Source: Ensifer sp. USDA 6670 (lineage in GTDB: Bacteria > Pseudomonadota > Alphaproteobacteria > Rhizobiales > Rhizobiaceae). From it: a stretch of DNA of 64,000 nt. Shown piece after piece: positions 44,217 to 55,163 of the stretch (its first letter is position 1; every line of letters starts with the position of its first letter). The stretch is from positions 1-64,000 of the forward strand of contig ATWE01000008.1 in NCBI GenBank assembly GCA_000421085.1, written 5' to 3'. The notes under the pieces were generated by a model. It made no database searches, was not told where the DNA came from, and saw nothing but the letters and a program-made list of their open reading frames with translations. The translations under genes and the position numbers were made by a program.

Positions 44217-45484
44217 GCGAGTGTCTCCTTTTGAAGCCGCTCCGCCGTGGCGCGGATATCCCTGAGGCTGTGGATGCGATGCCGGTTGACGGCGAGATGA
44301 CGTCCGAGCTTCAACGCCTTGCTTTCGCAGGCGGCGCGGCGGTCGGGATCGGCAATCGTTTCGAAATCGGCATTGTGTGCGAGGCCGAGAATGCGGCGGT
44401 GGATCTCAATCCCGGCAAAGCCCAGCATCTCGCGCCAGATCTCGTCGATGACGATGTTGAGCGCCTGCTCGGCGCCGAGCGGGTCGTTCCTGTCCTCGAA
44501 AATGCGCGCCTGATAGAGGATGCCCATGCGCTCGGTCCGCCAGAGTTGGGCAAATTCGGAGCGGAATGTTTCCCAGATCGTTTCAATCGTCTCGAGCAGA
44601 TAGGCGCGCATGCTATCCCGCGCGCCGGTCGCGCTCTCCTGGCCGCTCTGCGAGAAGTAGCTCATCCAGAAATTGGCGAGAAGCATCCCGACGTCGAAGC
44701 TGATCGGTCCGTAGAAGGCGAATTCCGGATCTATGACGCGGGTCTCTGCGTCCGTGACCATCACCGAACCGGTATGCAGGTCGCCGTGGCAGAGCGTTTC
44801 GGCCTTGGCGGAGAAGAGATGCTTCAGCCGCTGCGCCTCGACCTTGAGGTCGCGGTCGGAACGGAGCTCCGTCACGATCGGGTCGAGCTGCGGCGCCGTG
44901 TGGCGGTTGAGTTCAGCTTCGAAATAAGGGTCGGAAAAAACGAGATTTTCGGTGATGTCGCACAGTTCGACATTGTCTGCAAAGAGCGCCAGATCCGCTT
45001 TCTTGTCGCGCGTCTCCATGGAAAGGTCCGAGCCGCGGAAAAGCGTGCGTGCGGCAAAGAGGCCGAGATCGCAGCCTATGTTGGGCAGTTCGCGCCCCTC
45101 GATCAGCGCGCGGCGCAGGATGACGTGCGGCGTCAGATACTCCATGACGATCAGCGCCTGCGTCTCGTCGAAGAAGAAAATCTCCGGCACCATACCGGGA
45201 GCACGCGCAGCCTGGCGCACCAGTGCGTGGTATTCGAAGAAGGAGCGTTTCAGAGGCAGCGGCCAGCTCTCGCCGACAAGGCGCACATAGGGCAACGCCT
45301 GTTTCACGACCGCCGTGCCTTTGCTGCCCGTGACGATGAACACGAGGTTGAGATTGCCGTCGCCGACCTCCTTGACGGTCCAGTGCGTGACGTCATCGCC
45401 GATCTTCTCGCGGAGAGCGGAATTGCCGCCGAGCCTATGCGGCAATGTCTCGGCGCTGAGCGCCTCGAAGACTTGCTTGTCCAT
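44213..45484 (-). CDS. mtnK: Methylthioribose kinase MtnK
   Basis: A 423-residue kinase of the protein-kinase-like fold. The catalytic loop is [12 protein letters not shown], the metal-binding DPE is in [11 protein letters not shown], and the N-terminal lobe has [10 protein letters not shown]. It phosphorylates methylthioribose at C1 for MtnA. Start is the ATG at 45484 with GAGGAGG upstream; the frame extends to 45526. The gene is divergent from an ABC importer operon, with a regulator palindrome between them. Confidence 0.95.
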   Translation of the reverse strand: MDKQVFEALSAETLPHRLGGNSALREKIGDDVTHWTVKEVGDGNLNLVFIVTGSKGTAVVKQALPYVRLVGESWPLPLKRSFFEYHALVRQAARAPGMVPEIFFFDETQALIVMEYLTPHVILRRALIEGRELPNIGCDLGLFAARTLFRGSDLSMETRDKKADLALFADNVELCDITENLVFSDPYFEAELNRHTAPQLDPIVTELRSDRDLKVEAQRLKHLFSAKAETLCHGDLHTGSVMVTDAETRVIDPEFAFYGPISFDVGMLLANFWMSYFSQSGQESATGARDSMRAYLLETIETIWETFRSEFAQLWRTERMGILYQARIFEDRNDPLGAEQALNIVIDEIWREMLGFAGIEIHRRILGLAHNADFETIADPDRRAACESKALKLGRHLAVNRHRIHSLRDIRATAERLQKETLA

Positions 45485-45551
45485 ATCGTCCTCCTCGCAG
45501 GCGCGGCCTCCACCCACCACCGCCATTGATACAGCTAAGGCACCATTCTAG

Positions 45552-45576
45552 CAAATGTCAATGGCCTTGACATTTG
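45552..45576. promoter_or_regulatory. Operator palindrome between mtnK and the ABC importer
   Basis: Perfect 10-base arms CAAATGTCAA (45552-45561) and TTGACATTTG (45567-45576) around TGGCC, midway in the 131-base gap between divergent genes. The same half-site occurs at 50305-50314 upstream of the SorC-type regulator gene, which links that regulator to this promoter. Confidence 0.7.
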
Positions 45577-45615
45577 ATTAAGGCCTATCCTAACGTGCAG
45601 CGTCGGGAGGAGACA

Positions 45616-47139
45616 ATGAGCGGACAGGCAGTGTTTCGCATCGAGGGCGTGCGCAAATCCTTTGGAGCCGTGCAGGTCCTCCAAGGGGTGGATCTCGATC
45701 TTAAGGCCGGCGCGGCAACGATTTTGATGGGCGCCAACGGCGCCGGAAAATCCACCCTCGTGCGTATTCTCTCCGGCGTCTATGCGCGCGACTCCGGCGC
45801 GATCACGCTTGCCGATGCAGCTTACGAGCCGGGAACGCCCGCCGAGGCGATCCGCGCCGGCGTCGTCACCGTCCATCAGAACATCAATGACGGGGTCATC
45901 GCCGACCTCGACGTCGCAACCAATCTGACGTTCGACCGGCTTAACGGGCGTGGCTCGCGGTTCTTCTTCAATCCGCGGCGCGTCCGACGCGAGGCGGCTG
46001 CGGTCGCCGCCCATATGGGGCTCTCCATCGACCTTGCCGCCAACGTCAACGACCTGACGCTTGCCGACCGGCAGATGGTGGCGATTGCCCGGGCGATGTC
46101 GCATGAGCCGAAGGTGCTTATCCTCGACGAGCCGACATCCTCCCTCTCGAGCGCCGAAGCGGACCGCCTCTTCGGTCTCGTCGACCGGCTAAAGGCACGC
46201 GGCGTCGCCATTCTCTATATCTCGCACCGCATGTCGGATATCCGTCGCCTCGCCGACCGTATCGTCTCGCTTCGCGATGGCCGGATCACGGGCCGTTTCG
46301 AAGGGCCGGATCTCGACTATGAGGGGGCCGTCGACGCGATGCTGGGCCGCAAGATTGCGGCTGGCAGAACCGCGGTGCACAAGGCCGGCGGGCCGATCTT
46401 CAAGGTGCGCGGACTGAAGCTCTCCGACCAAGCGCGGCCTTTCGACTTCGATCTCCTCGATGGCGAGATTGTCGCGGTCACGGGCTTGGTGGGCGTCGGC
46501 AAGACGGCGCTTGCCGAAACGCTGTTTGGGGCGCGCTTCCCGCTGGCCGGCGAAATGACGCTTGACGGCTTGCGCTATGCGCCGAGGACAACCGGTCAGG
46601 CGATTGCGCGCGGCGTTTTCCTCGTTGCGAAGGACCGCGCGGAAAGCGGCATCGTGCCTGATTTCAACATTTATGAGAACATCAGCCTGCCGTTCCTGAG
46701 CAAGCTCTCCCGCTTCGGCATATCGAACCGCAGGGCCGAAAGGGCCAAGGCGCGCGGGCAGATCACCTCACTCGGCGTCATCTGCCGAAACGAACGCGAC
46801 GAGATGCAGACCCTTTCGGGCGGAAACCAGCAGAAGGTGATGGTCGGGCGCTGGCTCTGCGAGCCTTCGCGATTGCTCATCCTCGACGAGCCTTTCCAGG
46901 GCGTCGACATCGCCGCCCGCCGGGACATCGGCAACAAGCTGCGCATCTCGGCCGCGGGCCGTTCCACCATCCTCTTCCTGACCGAACTCGACGAAGCATT
47001 CGAGATCGCCGACCGCATCCTCGTCATGTCGGAGCAGACCATCGTCGGCGAACATCGAAACACTGACGTCGATGTCGAGCGCCTGCTGTCGGAGTTCGCC
47101 GGTCAATCCCATCAGCAGGTCATGCATCATGAGCAGTGA
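45616..47139 (+). CDS. CUT2 ABC importer ATPase (double domain)
   Basis: A 507-residue RbsA-type protein with two ABC domains. The first has Walker A GANGAGKST and Walker B LILDEPTSSL but a degenerate signature (LTLADRQ). The second has a P-loop-like GLVGVGKTA, signature LSGGNQQKV and LILDEPFQGVD. Start ATG at 45616 after GGGAGGAGA. The operon continues with permease and binding protein. Next to mtnKA, the most likely cargo is methylthioribose or another 5-modified pentose. Confidence 0.9.
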   Translation: MSGQAVFRIEGVRKSFGAVQVLQGVDLDLKAGAATILMGANGAGKSTLVRILSGVYARDSGAITLADAAYEPGTPAEAIRAGVVTVHQNINDGVIADLDVATNLTFDRLNGRGSRFFFNPRRVRREAAAVAAHMGLSIDLAANVNDLTLADRQMVAIARAMSHEPKVLILDEPTSSLSSAEADRLFGLVDRLKARGVAILYISHRMSDIRRLADRIVSLRDGRITGRFEGPDLDYEGAVDAMLGRKIAAGRTAVHKAGGPIFKVRGLKLSDQARPFDFDLLDGEIVAVTGLVGVGKTALAETLFGARFPLAGEMTLDGLRYAPRTTGQAIARGVFLVAKDRAESGIVPDFNIYENISLPFLSKLSRFGISNRRAERAKARGQITSLGVICRNERDEMQTLSGGNQQKVMVGRWLCEPSRLLILDEPFQGVDIAARRDIGNKLRISAAGRSTILFLTELDEAFEIADRILVMSEQTIVGEHRNTDVDVERLLSEFAGQSHQQVMHHEQ

Positions 47140-48175
47140 ACAGAGCAAACCCGCCGCGGCCCCCGTACTTCCAGGCACTTGGGGTATCAGGGAAACCGCG
47201 ATCAAGTACGGTTTCCTCATGCTGCTCGCCGGCATGGTTCTCTATTTCTCGCTCGTAACCGGAGGTTTTGCCTCCCCTCAAAGTGCCGTCTTCATTTTGC
47301 AATCCGTGTCGATCACCGGCATTCTCGCCCTCGGCGTGACGGCGACGCTTGTCGTCGGGGGGTTCGACCTCTCCATAGGCTCGGTCGCCACCACGGCGAT
47401 GATGGCTTCCTCCTATGTCATGGTGGTGATGGGGGGCGACGCCTTTACGGCGGCGCTCGTCTGCCTCGCCGTCGGCGCGCTCGTCGGCCTGATCAACGGC
47501 TTCATCATCGTCTACATGCGCGTTCCGGACCTTTTGGCTACTCTCGGCATGATGTTCCTGCTGCTCGGCCTTCAGCGCATTCCGACCGAGGGCCGTTCGA
47601 TTGCCGCGGGCATGACGCTGCCCGACGGTTCGGTCGCGACCGGCACTTTCAGTCCTGCTTTCCTGGCGCTCGGGCGCCACCGCTTCGATCTCGTCCTGCC
47701 CAACCTAGTGCCGGTCTCGGTCGTGGTGCTCGTGGTGCTCGCCATAGCGATCTGGTTCTTCCTTGAATACACCCGCTTCGGCCGCATAATGTATGCGGTC
47801 GGATCCAACGAGCGCGCGGCCGCGCTCGCGGGGGCGCCGGTCAATGCCTACAAGATCTCGGCCTACGTCATTTCCGGCGTCTTCGCCTCTATCGGCGGCA
47901 TTCTGCTCGCAGCACGCCTCGGCCGCGGCGATATCGCTTCCGGAAACAGCCTGCTGCTCGACGCCGTCGCCGCCGCGCTGATCGGTTTTGCCGTGCTGGG
48001 CGCGGCCAAGCCGAACGCTTTCGGAACGGCCGTCGGCGCGCTTTTCGTCGGCATCCTCCTGCAGGGCCTGACGATGATGAACGCGCCTTACTACACGCAG
48101 GATTTCATAAAGGGCGCCGTGCTCGTCGTCGCCCTGATCTTTACCTTTGCGCTCTCGAAAAGAGGCAAACGCTGA
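47129..48175 (+). CDS. CUT2 ABC importer permease
   Basis: A 348-residue RbsC-type membrane protein with about nine membrane segments; GGFDLSIGSVATTAMMASS and VGSNERAAALAGAPVNAYK are family marks. Start ATG at 47129, overlapping the ATPase gene by 11 bases, which implies coupling. Confidence 0.9.
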   Translation: MSSEQSKPAAAPVLPGTWGIRETAIKYGFLMLLAGMVLYFSLVTGGFASPQSAVFILQSVSITGILALGVTATLVVGGFDLSIGSVATTAMMASSYVMVVMGGDAFTAALVCLAVGALVGLINGFIIVYMRVPDLLATLGMMFLLLGLQRIPTEGRSIAAGMTLPDGSVATGTFSPAFLALGRHRFDLVLPNLVPVSVVVLVVLAIAIWFFLEYTRFGRIMYAVGSNERAAALAGAPVNAYKISAYVISGVFASIGGILLAARLGRGDIASGNSLLLDAVAAALIGFAVLGAAKPNAFGTAVGALFVGILLQGLTMMNAPYYTQDFIKGAVLVVALIFTFALSKRGKR

Positions 48176-48221
48176 GGAGACCTCGGCGGACCGTCAAAGT
48201 TCATCAGTGGAGGAGACTGAC

Positions 48222-49265
48222 ATGGACATCAATCGCAGAACCCTGGGCAGATGGACGCTCGCGCTTATGGGCGCGGCTGCCTTCGCCGTGCCGTCCCTTG
48301 CCGCCGACATGCCGAAGCCGTTCGACAAGCCCGGCGACGTGAAGATCGCGCTCGTGCGTTATCTTTCGACCGGCGACTTCTTTCAGTCCTATCTTGCAGG
48401 CGTCGAGGCGCAGGCCAAGGCGCTCGGCGTCCGGCTTCAGATATTCGACAGCCGTCAAGACGCCGCGCTCCAGGCCGATATGGTCGATCAGGCGATAGCG
48501 CTCGGAGTGGATGGCATCATTATCCAGCACGGCCTGACCGAATCCATGAAGGAAGCTGCAGAGCGCGCGGTCGATGCCGGCATCAAGGTCGTCGCCTTCG
48601 ACGTCAATGTCGAGAACGAGAAGATTCCGCAGATCGAACAGTCCGACCGCGACCTCGCCCGTCTCGCCCTCGAACAGGCGGTCAAGGATAACGGCGAGAG
48701 CTTTAGGGCCGGTTACGTCTACGTCGCCGGGATCGCCCCGCTCGACCGCCGCGACGAGACCTGGAAGGAATTCAAGAAGAAATATTCCGGCATCGAGGAA
48801 GCTGCCCAATTCGGCACCATGGACAACCCGATCGCCAATTCCGTCGCCAACCAGGCCCGTTCCGTGATTTCAGCCAACCCGGACATCACTGTCATGTTCG
48901 CCCCCTATGACGAATTCGCCAAGGGCGTGAAGATCGCGGTCGACGAGGCGGGCCTCTCCTCCAGCGTGAAGATCTACTCGGCCGATATCTCGACCTCGGA
49001 CATCGCCGCCATGCGGGAGGCGGGCTCGGCCTGGGTGGCGACCGCCGCGACGAACCCCGCCGTCGTCGGCCAGGTCTCGGTGCGTTCGCTCGCCATGCTG
49101 CTTGCCGGCGAGAACCCCGGGCGTCAGGTGATCGTGCCGCCGACGCTGATCACCCAGAAGGACCTGAGCGATCAGGACATCAAGAACATGGAAGAACTCG
49201 GCATGAAGCTGCCGCAGTTCGCTCATGCCGACGTCGCCATGCCGGCCTGGATGCCGAAGCCCTGA
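48222..49265 (+). CDS. CUT2 ABC importer solute-binding protein
   Basis: A 347-residue periplasmic sugar-binding protein. The signal peptide ends near ADMPK at residue 28 (PSLAA). VKIALVRYLSTGDFFQSYLAGVEAQA opens the mature domain; DGIIIQHGLTESM and VVAFDVNVENE line the expected binding cleft. Ribosome site GGAGGAG, ATG at 48222. It is the last gene of the importer operon, unlike the usual order with the binding protein first. Ligand inferred from mtnKA. Confidence 0.85.
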   Translation: MDINRRTLGRWTLALMGAAAFAVPSLAADMPKPFDKPGDVKIALVRYLSTGDFFQSYLAGVEAQAKALGVRLQIFDSRQDAALQADMVDQAIALGVDGIIIQHGLTESMKEAAERAVDAGIKVVAFDVNVENEKIPQIEQSDRDLARLALEQAVKDNGESFRAGYVYVAGIAPLDRRDETWKEFKKKYSGIEEAAQFGTMDNPIANSVANQARSVISANPDITVMFAPYDEFAKGVKIAVDEAGLSSSVKIYSADISTSDIAAMREAGSAWVATAATNPAVVGQVSVRSLAMLLAGENPGRQVIVPPTLITQKDLSDQDIKNMEELGMKLPQFAHADVAMPAWMPKP

Positions 49266-49305
49266 TTACGTGCGCCGCGCGTCCGGATGGACGCTCGGCG
49301 CCCGT

Positions 49306-50259
49306 TCAACGATTGCGGCTCCAGCGGTCCATGATCCGTCGCGCCATTGAGGCGGTAACGATGAGATGCGAAGCAAACCCGCCCTTCAGAGCCGCCATCA
49401 GCGGCTCGAACTTGCTGTCCTCCTGCACCACCAGCATGCGCTTCCGGATCGCGCGGATGGAGTCGAGGTCTGCCGAAATGCAGCGTCGGTTGTGCGCGCA
49501 GTCCATCCACTGGCCGTCGAGGTCGATCAGTTGTCCGGCGATAACGCCGGCCGCCCCCCTTTTGCCCATCGCATGCATGTCTTTCGCCGAAAGGGCACCG
49601 CACTTGACGAGGTGGCTGTCTTCCTCGATACCCCCGACGGAGTAGAGCGCGAGCTTGCAGTCCGAAATCGTCGCTAGTTGCTCCCTGATGACTGGCTCGC
49701 GGCGCAACTCCTCGGCAAGCCGCTCGGATGAGAGGACGAGGGGCGCATAGAAATTGATGCCTTCCGCATTGAGACGGCGGGCGATTTCCGTGGTGCACTG
49801 ATCCGGGCGGTAGGAGTAGGGAGCGCCGAGATTGCCGCAGAGTTGCACGACCGACACGCCCCGAAGATCGGCAAACGGCATGACGTCCGCTATGTGGTAC
49901 ACGGTGCGCCCCCAGGCGACCCCGATCCTGTCGCCCTTGTTGATGAGCTCCAGGAAAACCGAGGCCGCGACCACCGGCATCTCGACGGCCGGGTCCATGG
50001 CCTGCCGGTCCTCGGGTACGATCCAGACACTCGTTAGCCCTGCGGCATCTTCCAGTTCGCGGGCAAGGACGTCGTCGGAGAAGAGTTCCGTCGAGGTGGT
50101 GATGGTGACTATGCCCATCTCGCGTGCCTTGCGCAGATACATGGCGATGGAAGCACGCGAGATTTCCAGGCGTTGGGCGACTTCATCCTGGCGCAGGCCG
50201 TGCGTGTAGTAGAGCCATGCGGCCTTGTGGATGATCTGATCATTGGCGCGGATCGGCAT
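49306..50259 (-). CDS. SorC/DeoR-type sugar-responsive regulator
   Basis: A 317-residue SorC-family regulator: an N-terminal helix-turn-helix (LRQDEVAQRLEISRASIAMYLRKA) and a C-terminal sugar-phosphate-binding domain (GDRIGVAWGRTVYH, GVIAGQLIDLDG). I start at the ATG at 50259 (GAAGGT upstream) rather than at 50307. It is convergent with the importer operon. SorC proteins usually sense a phosphorylated sugar, so methylthioribose-1-phosphate or the ribulose form would be natural here. Confidence 0.85.
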   Translation of the reverse strand: MPIRANDQIIHKAAWLYYTHGLRQDEVAQRLEISRASIAMYLRKAREMGIVTITTSTELFSDDVLARELEDAAGLTSVWIVPEDRQAMDPAVEMPVVAASVFLELINKGDRIGVAWGRTVYHIADVMPFADLRGVSVVQLCGNLGAPYSYRPDQCTTEIARRLNAEGINFYAPLVLSSERLAEELRREPVIREQLATISDCKLALYSVGGIEEDSHLVKCGALSAKDMHAMGKRGAAGVIAGQLIDLDGQWMDCAHNRRCISADLDSIRAIRKRMLVVQEDSKFEPLMAALKGGFASHLIVTASMARRIMDRWSRNR

Positions 50260-50281
50260 GGAGGACCTTCGGGCGAAGAAA

Positions 50282-50314
50282 CTGACATAGTTCATCACTA
50301 GTGACAAATGTCAA
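50282..50314. promoter_or_regulatory. Regulator half-sites upstream of the SorC-type gene
   Basis: CAAATGTCAA at 50305-50314 equals the half-site of the palindrome at 45552-45576; a weaker inverse half (TGACAT at 50283-50288) lies on the other side of a perfect TCACTAGTGA palindrome (50295-50304). Suggests autoregulation. Confidence 0.55.
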
Positions 50315-50363
50315 GCGCCGCTTCGAGCCGATGATGCTGGGTCGTTTCCCTCTCGACGTACTG

Positions 50364-50969
50364 CTAACGCCACGCCTCCGTCTTCCGTATCCACTCCCTT
50401 GTCCTTCCCTCCGGATCGGCATTCAGCGTGATGTCCGTCACCACGGCGGCGCTGTCGGCGCCATGCGCGAAGACGCCTTCGATCCGCTCCGTGTTGAGGC
50501 CGCCGATGGCGACGAGCGGGAGCGGGTGAACGCGCTCGCGCCAGGCGGAAAGCCGCTCCAGCCCCTGCGGCGCCCACTTCATCTTCTTGAGGATCGTCGG
50601 GTAGATCGGCCCGAGCGCGACGTAGTCCGGTTCGGCTGCGAGAGCCTTCGCCAGTTCCGCCTCGTCATGGGTGCTGACGCCGAGCTTGAGCCCTGCGGCG
50701 CGGATGGCGGCAAGATCGGCCTCCGCGAGATCCTCCTGACCGAGATGGATGAAATCGCAGCCTTCCTCTATCGCCAGCTGCCAGTAGTCGTTGACGATCA
50801 GCTGGCATTCATGGGCGGCGCAAACCGCCCTGGCGGCGCGTATCTCGTGGCGGATGTCTTCCTCGCTCCGGTTCTTGATCCTGAGCTGGACGAGCCTGAC
50901 GCCGAGCGGCACCAGCAGTTCTATCCATTGGGCGCTGTCGACGATCAGATAAAAGGGATCGAGTTTCAC
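50364..50969 (-). CDS. thiE: Thiamine-phosphate synthase ThiE
   Basis: A 201-residue TIM-barrel enzyme joining the thiazole and pyrimidine moieties of thiamine. [32 protein letters not shown] and ALGPIYPT correspond to the ThiE motifs. It starts with GTG at 50969, overlapping the thiG stop (GTGA). Last gene of the thi operon. Confidence 0.9.
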   Translation of the reverse strand: MKLDPFYLIVDSAQWIELLVPLGVRLVQLRIKNRSEEDIRHEIRAARAVCAAHECQLIVNDYWQLAIEEGCDFIHLGQEDLAEADLAAIRAAGLKLGVSTHDEAELAKALAAEPDYVALGPIYPTILKKMKWAPQGLERLSAWRERVHPLPLVAIGGLNTERIEGVFAHGADSAAVVTDITLNADPEGRTREWIRKTEAWR

Positions 50970-51739
50970 GAGAAGACTGCCTTTCCGATAAGGGGGGTGG
51001 AGGGGACGGCCATGTCGCGCGGCTCGAGCATGCCGGCGCCGTGAGCCGCGTGCCCGGCATCGATCGCCTTGGCGAAGGCTTCGGCCATGGCGGCGGGATC
51101 GGCAGCGCCGGCAACGGCCGTGTTGAGCAGGACCGCGTCGTAGCCGAGCTCCATGACGGTCGTCGCGTGGGAAGGGCGGCCGATGCCGGCGTCGACGATC
51201 AGCGGCACGTCGGGAAATTCCGCGCGCATGGCGCGCAGGCCCTGCACATTCTGCGGTCCCATGGCACTGCCGATCGGCGCGCACCAGGGCATCAGCACCT
51301 GGCAGCCCGCCTCCAGCAGCCTTTCGGCGACGACGAGGTCGTCCGTCGTATAGGGGAACACCTGGAAGCCTTCCCCGGTGAGGATGCGAGCCCCCTCGAC
51401 GAGACCGAAGACGTCCGGCTGCAATGTGTCCTGATGGCCGATCACTTCCAGCTTGATCCAGTCGGTGCCGAACACCTCGCGCGCCATCCTGGCGGTCAGC
51501 ACGGCCTCCGAGACGGAATGGCAGCCGGCGGTGTTGGGCAGCACGCGCACGCCAAGCTCACGGATCAGCTCGAAAAAGGCGCCGCCCTGGCGCCCGCCGG
51601 CTGTCTCCCTGCGGAGCGAGACCGTGACGATATCGGTGCCCGACCGCCGCACCGCTTCGGCGAGCACGGCCGGCGAGGGATAGCGGGCGGTTCCGAGCAG
51701 GAGCCGCGACCGGATTTCGATTTCATAGAACAGCGGCAT
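50966..51739 (-). CDS. thiG: Thiazole synthase ThiG
   Basis: A 257-residue TIM-barrel enzyme that builds the thiazole phosphate from deoxyxylulose-5-phosphate, ThiS thiocarboxylate and an imine. The Schiff-base Lys is Lys96 in [17 protein letters not shown] and [11 protein letters not shown] are family motifs. Only two bases separate it from thiS. Confidence 0.95.
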   Translation of the reverse strand: MPLFYEIEIRSRLLLGTARYPSPAVLAEAVRRSGTDIVTVSLRRETAGGRQGGAFFELIRELGVRVLPNTAGCHSVSEAVLTARMAREVFGTDWIKLEVIGHQDTLQPDVFGLVEGARILTGEGFQVFPYTTDDLVVAERLLEAGCQVLMPWCAPIGSAMGPQNVQGLRAMRAEFPDVPLIVDAGIGRPSHATTVMELGYDAVLLNTAVAGAADPAAMAEAFAKAIDAGHAAHGAGMLEPRDMAVPSTPLIGKAVFS

Positions 51740-51741
51740 CG

Positions 51742-51939
51742 TCAGCCTCCCTGCATCGGCGACAGGATTTCTATCCGGTCGCTGTCCTGCAGCCGGTGAT
51801 CGACGCGGTCGGCCTTCCGGACGAGTTCGCCGTTGACGGCGGTCGCCAGCCAGTCGCCCTCGAATTCGAGCCGCTGCAAGAGTTCGGCGAGCGTCGTGGC
51901 CTGAAGCTCATGTTCCTCGCCGTTGATGGTCAGCTTCAT
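51742..51939 (-). CDS. thiS: Sulfur carrier protein ThiS
   Basis: A 65-residue ubiquitin-like carrier ending in the required Gly-Gly (SPMQGG), the site of thiocarboxylation. Its start overlaps the thiO stop by four bases. Confidence 0.95.
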   Translation of the reverse strand: MKLTINGEEHELQATTLAELLQRLEFEGDWLATAVNGELVRKADRVDHRLQDSDRIEILSPMQGG

Positions 51940-52913
51940 CTGATATCTCCTCTCGGTATCTCTTCGCCAAGGGCCAGTGCCGCCACCTCCCCGGCCATGG
52001 CAGGGGAGAGGAGGAAGCCGTGCCGATAGAGGCCGTTGACGGTAATCGTGTTTTCACGGCGCGAGGCCCGCGGCAGGTTGTCGGCAAAAGCGGGACGCAC
52101 GCCCGTGCCGGTCTCGACAAGTCGCGCTTCGGCGAAAGCCGGATGGAGCGCATAGGCGGCGTTCAACAGCTCCATCAGCGAGCGGGTGGTGATCGGCCCG
52201 GCGTCGTCGCTCTCGATCATCGTTGCGCCGCACATGAAGAGGCCGCCGCCGCGCGGCACGATATAGAGCGGGATGCGGGGATGCAGCATGCGCACGGGGC
52301 GCGAGAGCGTCACCTCGTCCGTCTGCAGATAGGCCATCTCGCCGCGAACGCCGCGAAGCCCGTCGATCCCGCCGATCCTCGACGCTCCGGTGCAGTCGAC
52401 GGTGAGCGCGAAACCGCGTTCGTCCATGTCCCCGTCGGCGAACGCCGCGCCGCGTACCGCCAGCCCCTGCCGGAGCGCCGAAAGTGCCCGGCGCGGGTCG
52501 AGATGCGCCTCCTGCGGGAAGAACAGCGCCTGCCGGAAGCGGCCGGCGAGAGCCGGTTCCAGCGCTGCGATCTGCTCCGCATCGAGCGAGCGGAAGCCGG
52601 AGGTTCGCGAGGCGAAGCGCTTGAGTTCGGCTCCGTCACGGGGTTGCGCCACGACGAGCGTGCCGTTGCGGTGCACGGAACCGGCAGGGAGGGCGGCTTC
52701 CCACCAGTCGGCGGCGCCGATCCCCTGCGTCAGGACGGTTTCCTCGGCGCTTTCGCGCTCGCACCAGGGGGCGAGCATGCCGCCCGCATACCAGGAAGCA
52801 GCCCCGGTAAAGCCGGCGGCACTTTCGATGATCGTTACTTCGGCGCCGCGCGCGAGAAGTTCATGGGCGGCGGTGAGGCCGGCAACACCGGCCCCTCTGA
52901 TCAGCACCCGCAT
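51936..52913 (-). CDS. thiO: Glycine oxidase ThiO
   Basis: A 325-residue FAD amine oxidase. The N-terminal FAD fold is VLIRGAGVAGLTAAHEL and the family's GASWYAGGMLAPW follows; the C-terminal region includes GTGVRPAFADNLP. It supplies dehydroglycine for the thiazole in aerobes lacking ThiH. I start at the ATG at 52913, one base after the thiC stop; the longer frame runs inside thiC. Confidence 0.95.
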   Translation of the reverse strand: MRVLIRGAGVAGLTAAHELLARGAEVTIIESAAGFTGAASWYAGGMLAPWCERESAEETVLTQGIGAADWWEAALPAGSVHRNGTLVVAQPRDGAELKRFASRTSGFRSLDAEQIAALEPALAGRFRQALFFPQEAHLDPRRALSALRQGLAVRGAAFADGDMDERGFALTVDCTGASRIGGIDGLRGVRGEMAYLQTDEVTLSRPVRMLHPRIPLYIVPRGGGLFMCGATMIESDDAGPITTRSLMELLNAAYALHPAFAEARLVETGTGVRPAFADNLPRASRRENTITVNGLYRHGFLLSPAMAGEVAALALGEEIPRGDIR

Positions 52914-52914
52914 C

Positions 52915-54953
<2,039 letters not shown>

Positions 54954-55163
54954 GAATGGCGCAATTAGGGACGGTTATCGGCGCGGCGTCAAGATGGTTT
55001 TTGAATGGCCGCCTCCGGCGCTGTTCGGTCCCGGCGAGGAAAGTCGCGGCGTCGGTCATCTGCCTGGATTGCCCTCCCGCCAAGCTTGCAAATGCAGCGC
55101 CTTACATCTAATCACCCGTCACGAATGGGGCGCGGCGAAGCGCGTAGCAGAAGGACGATTGTC

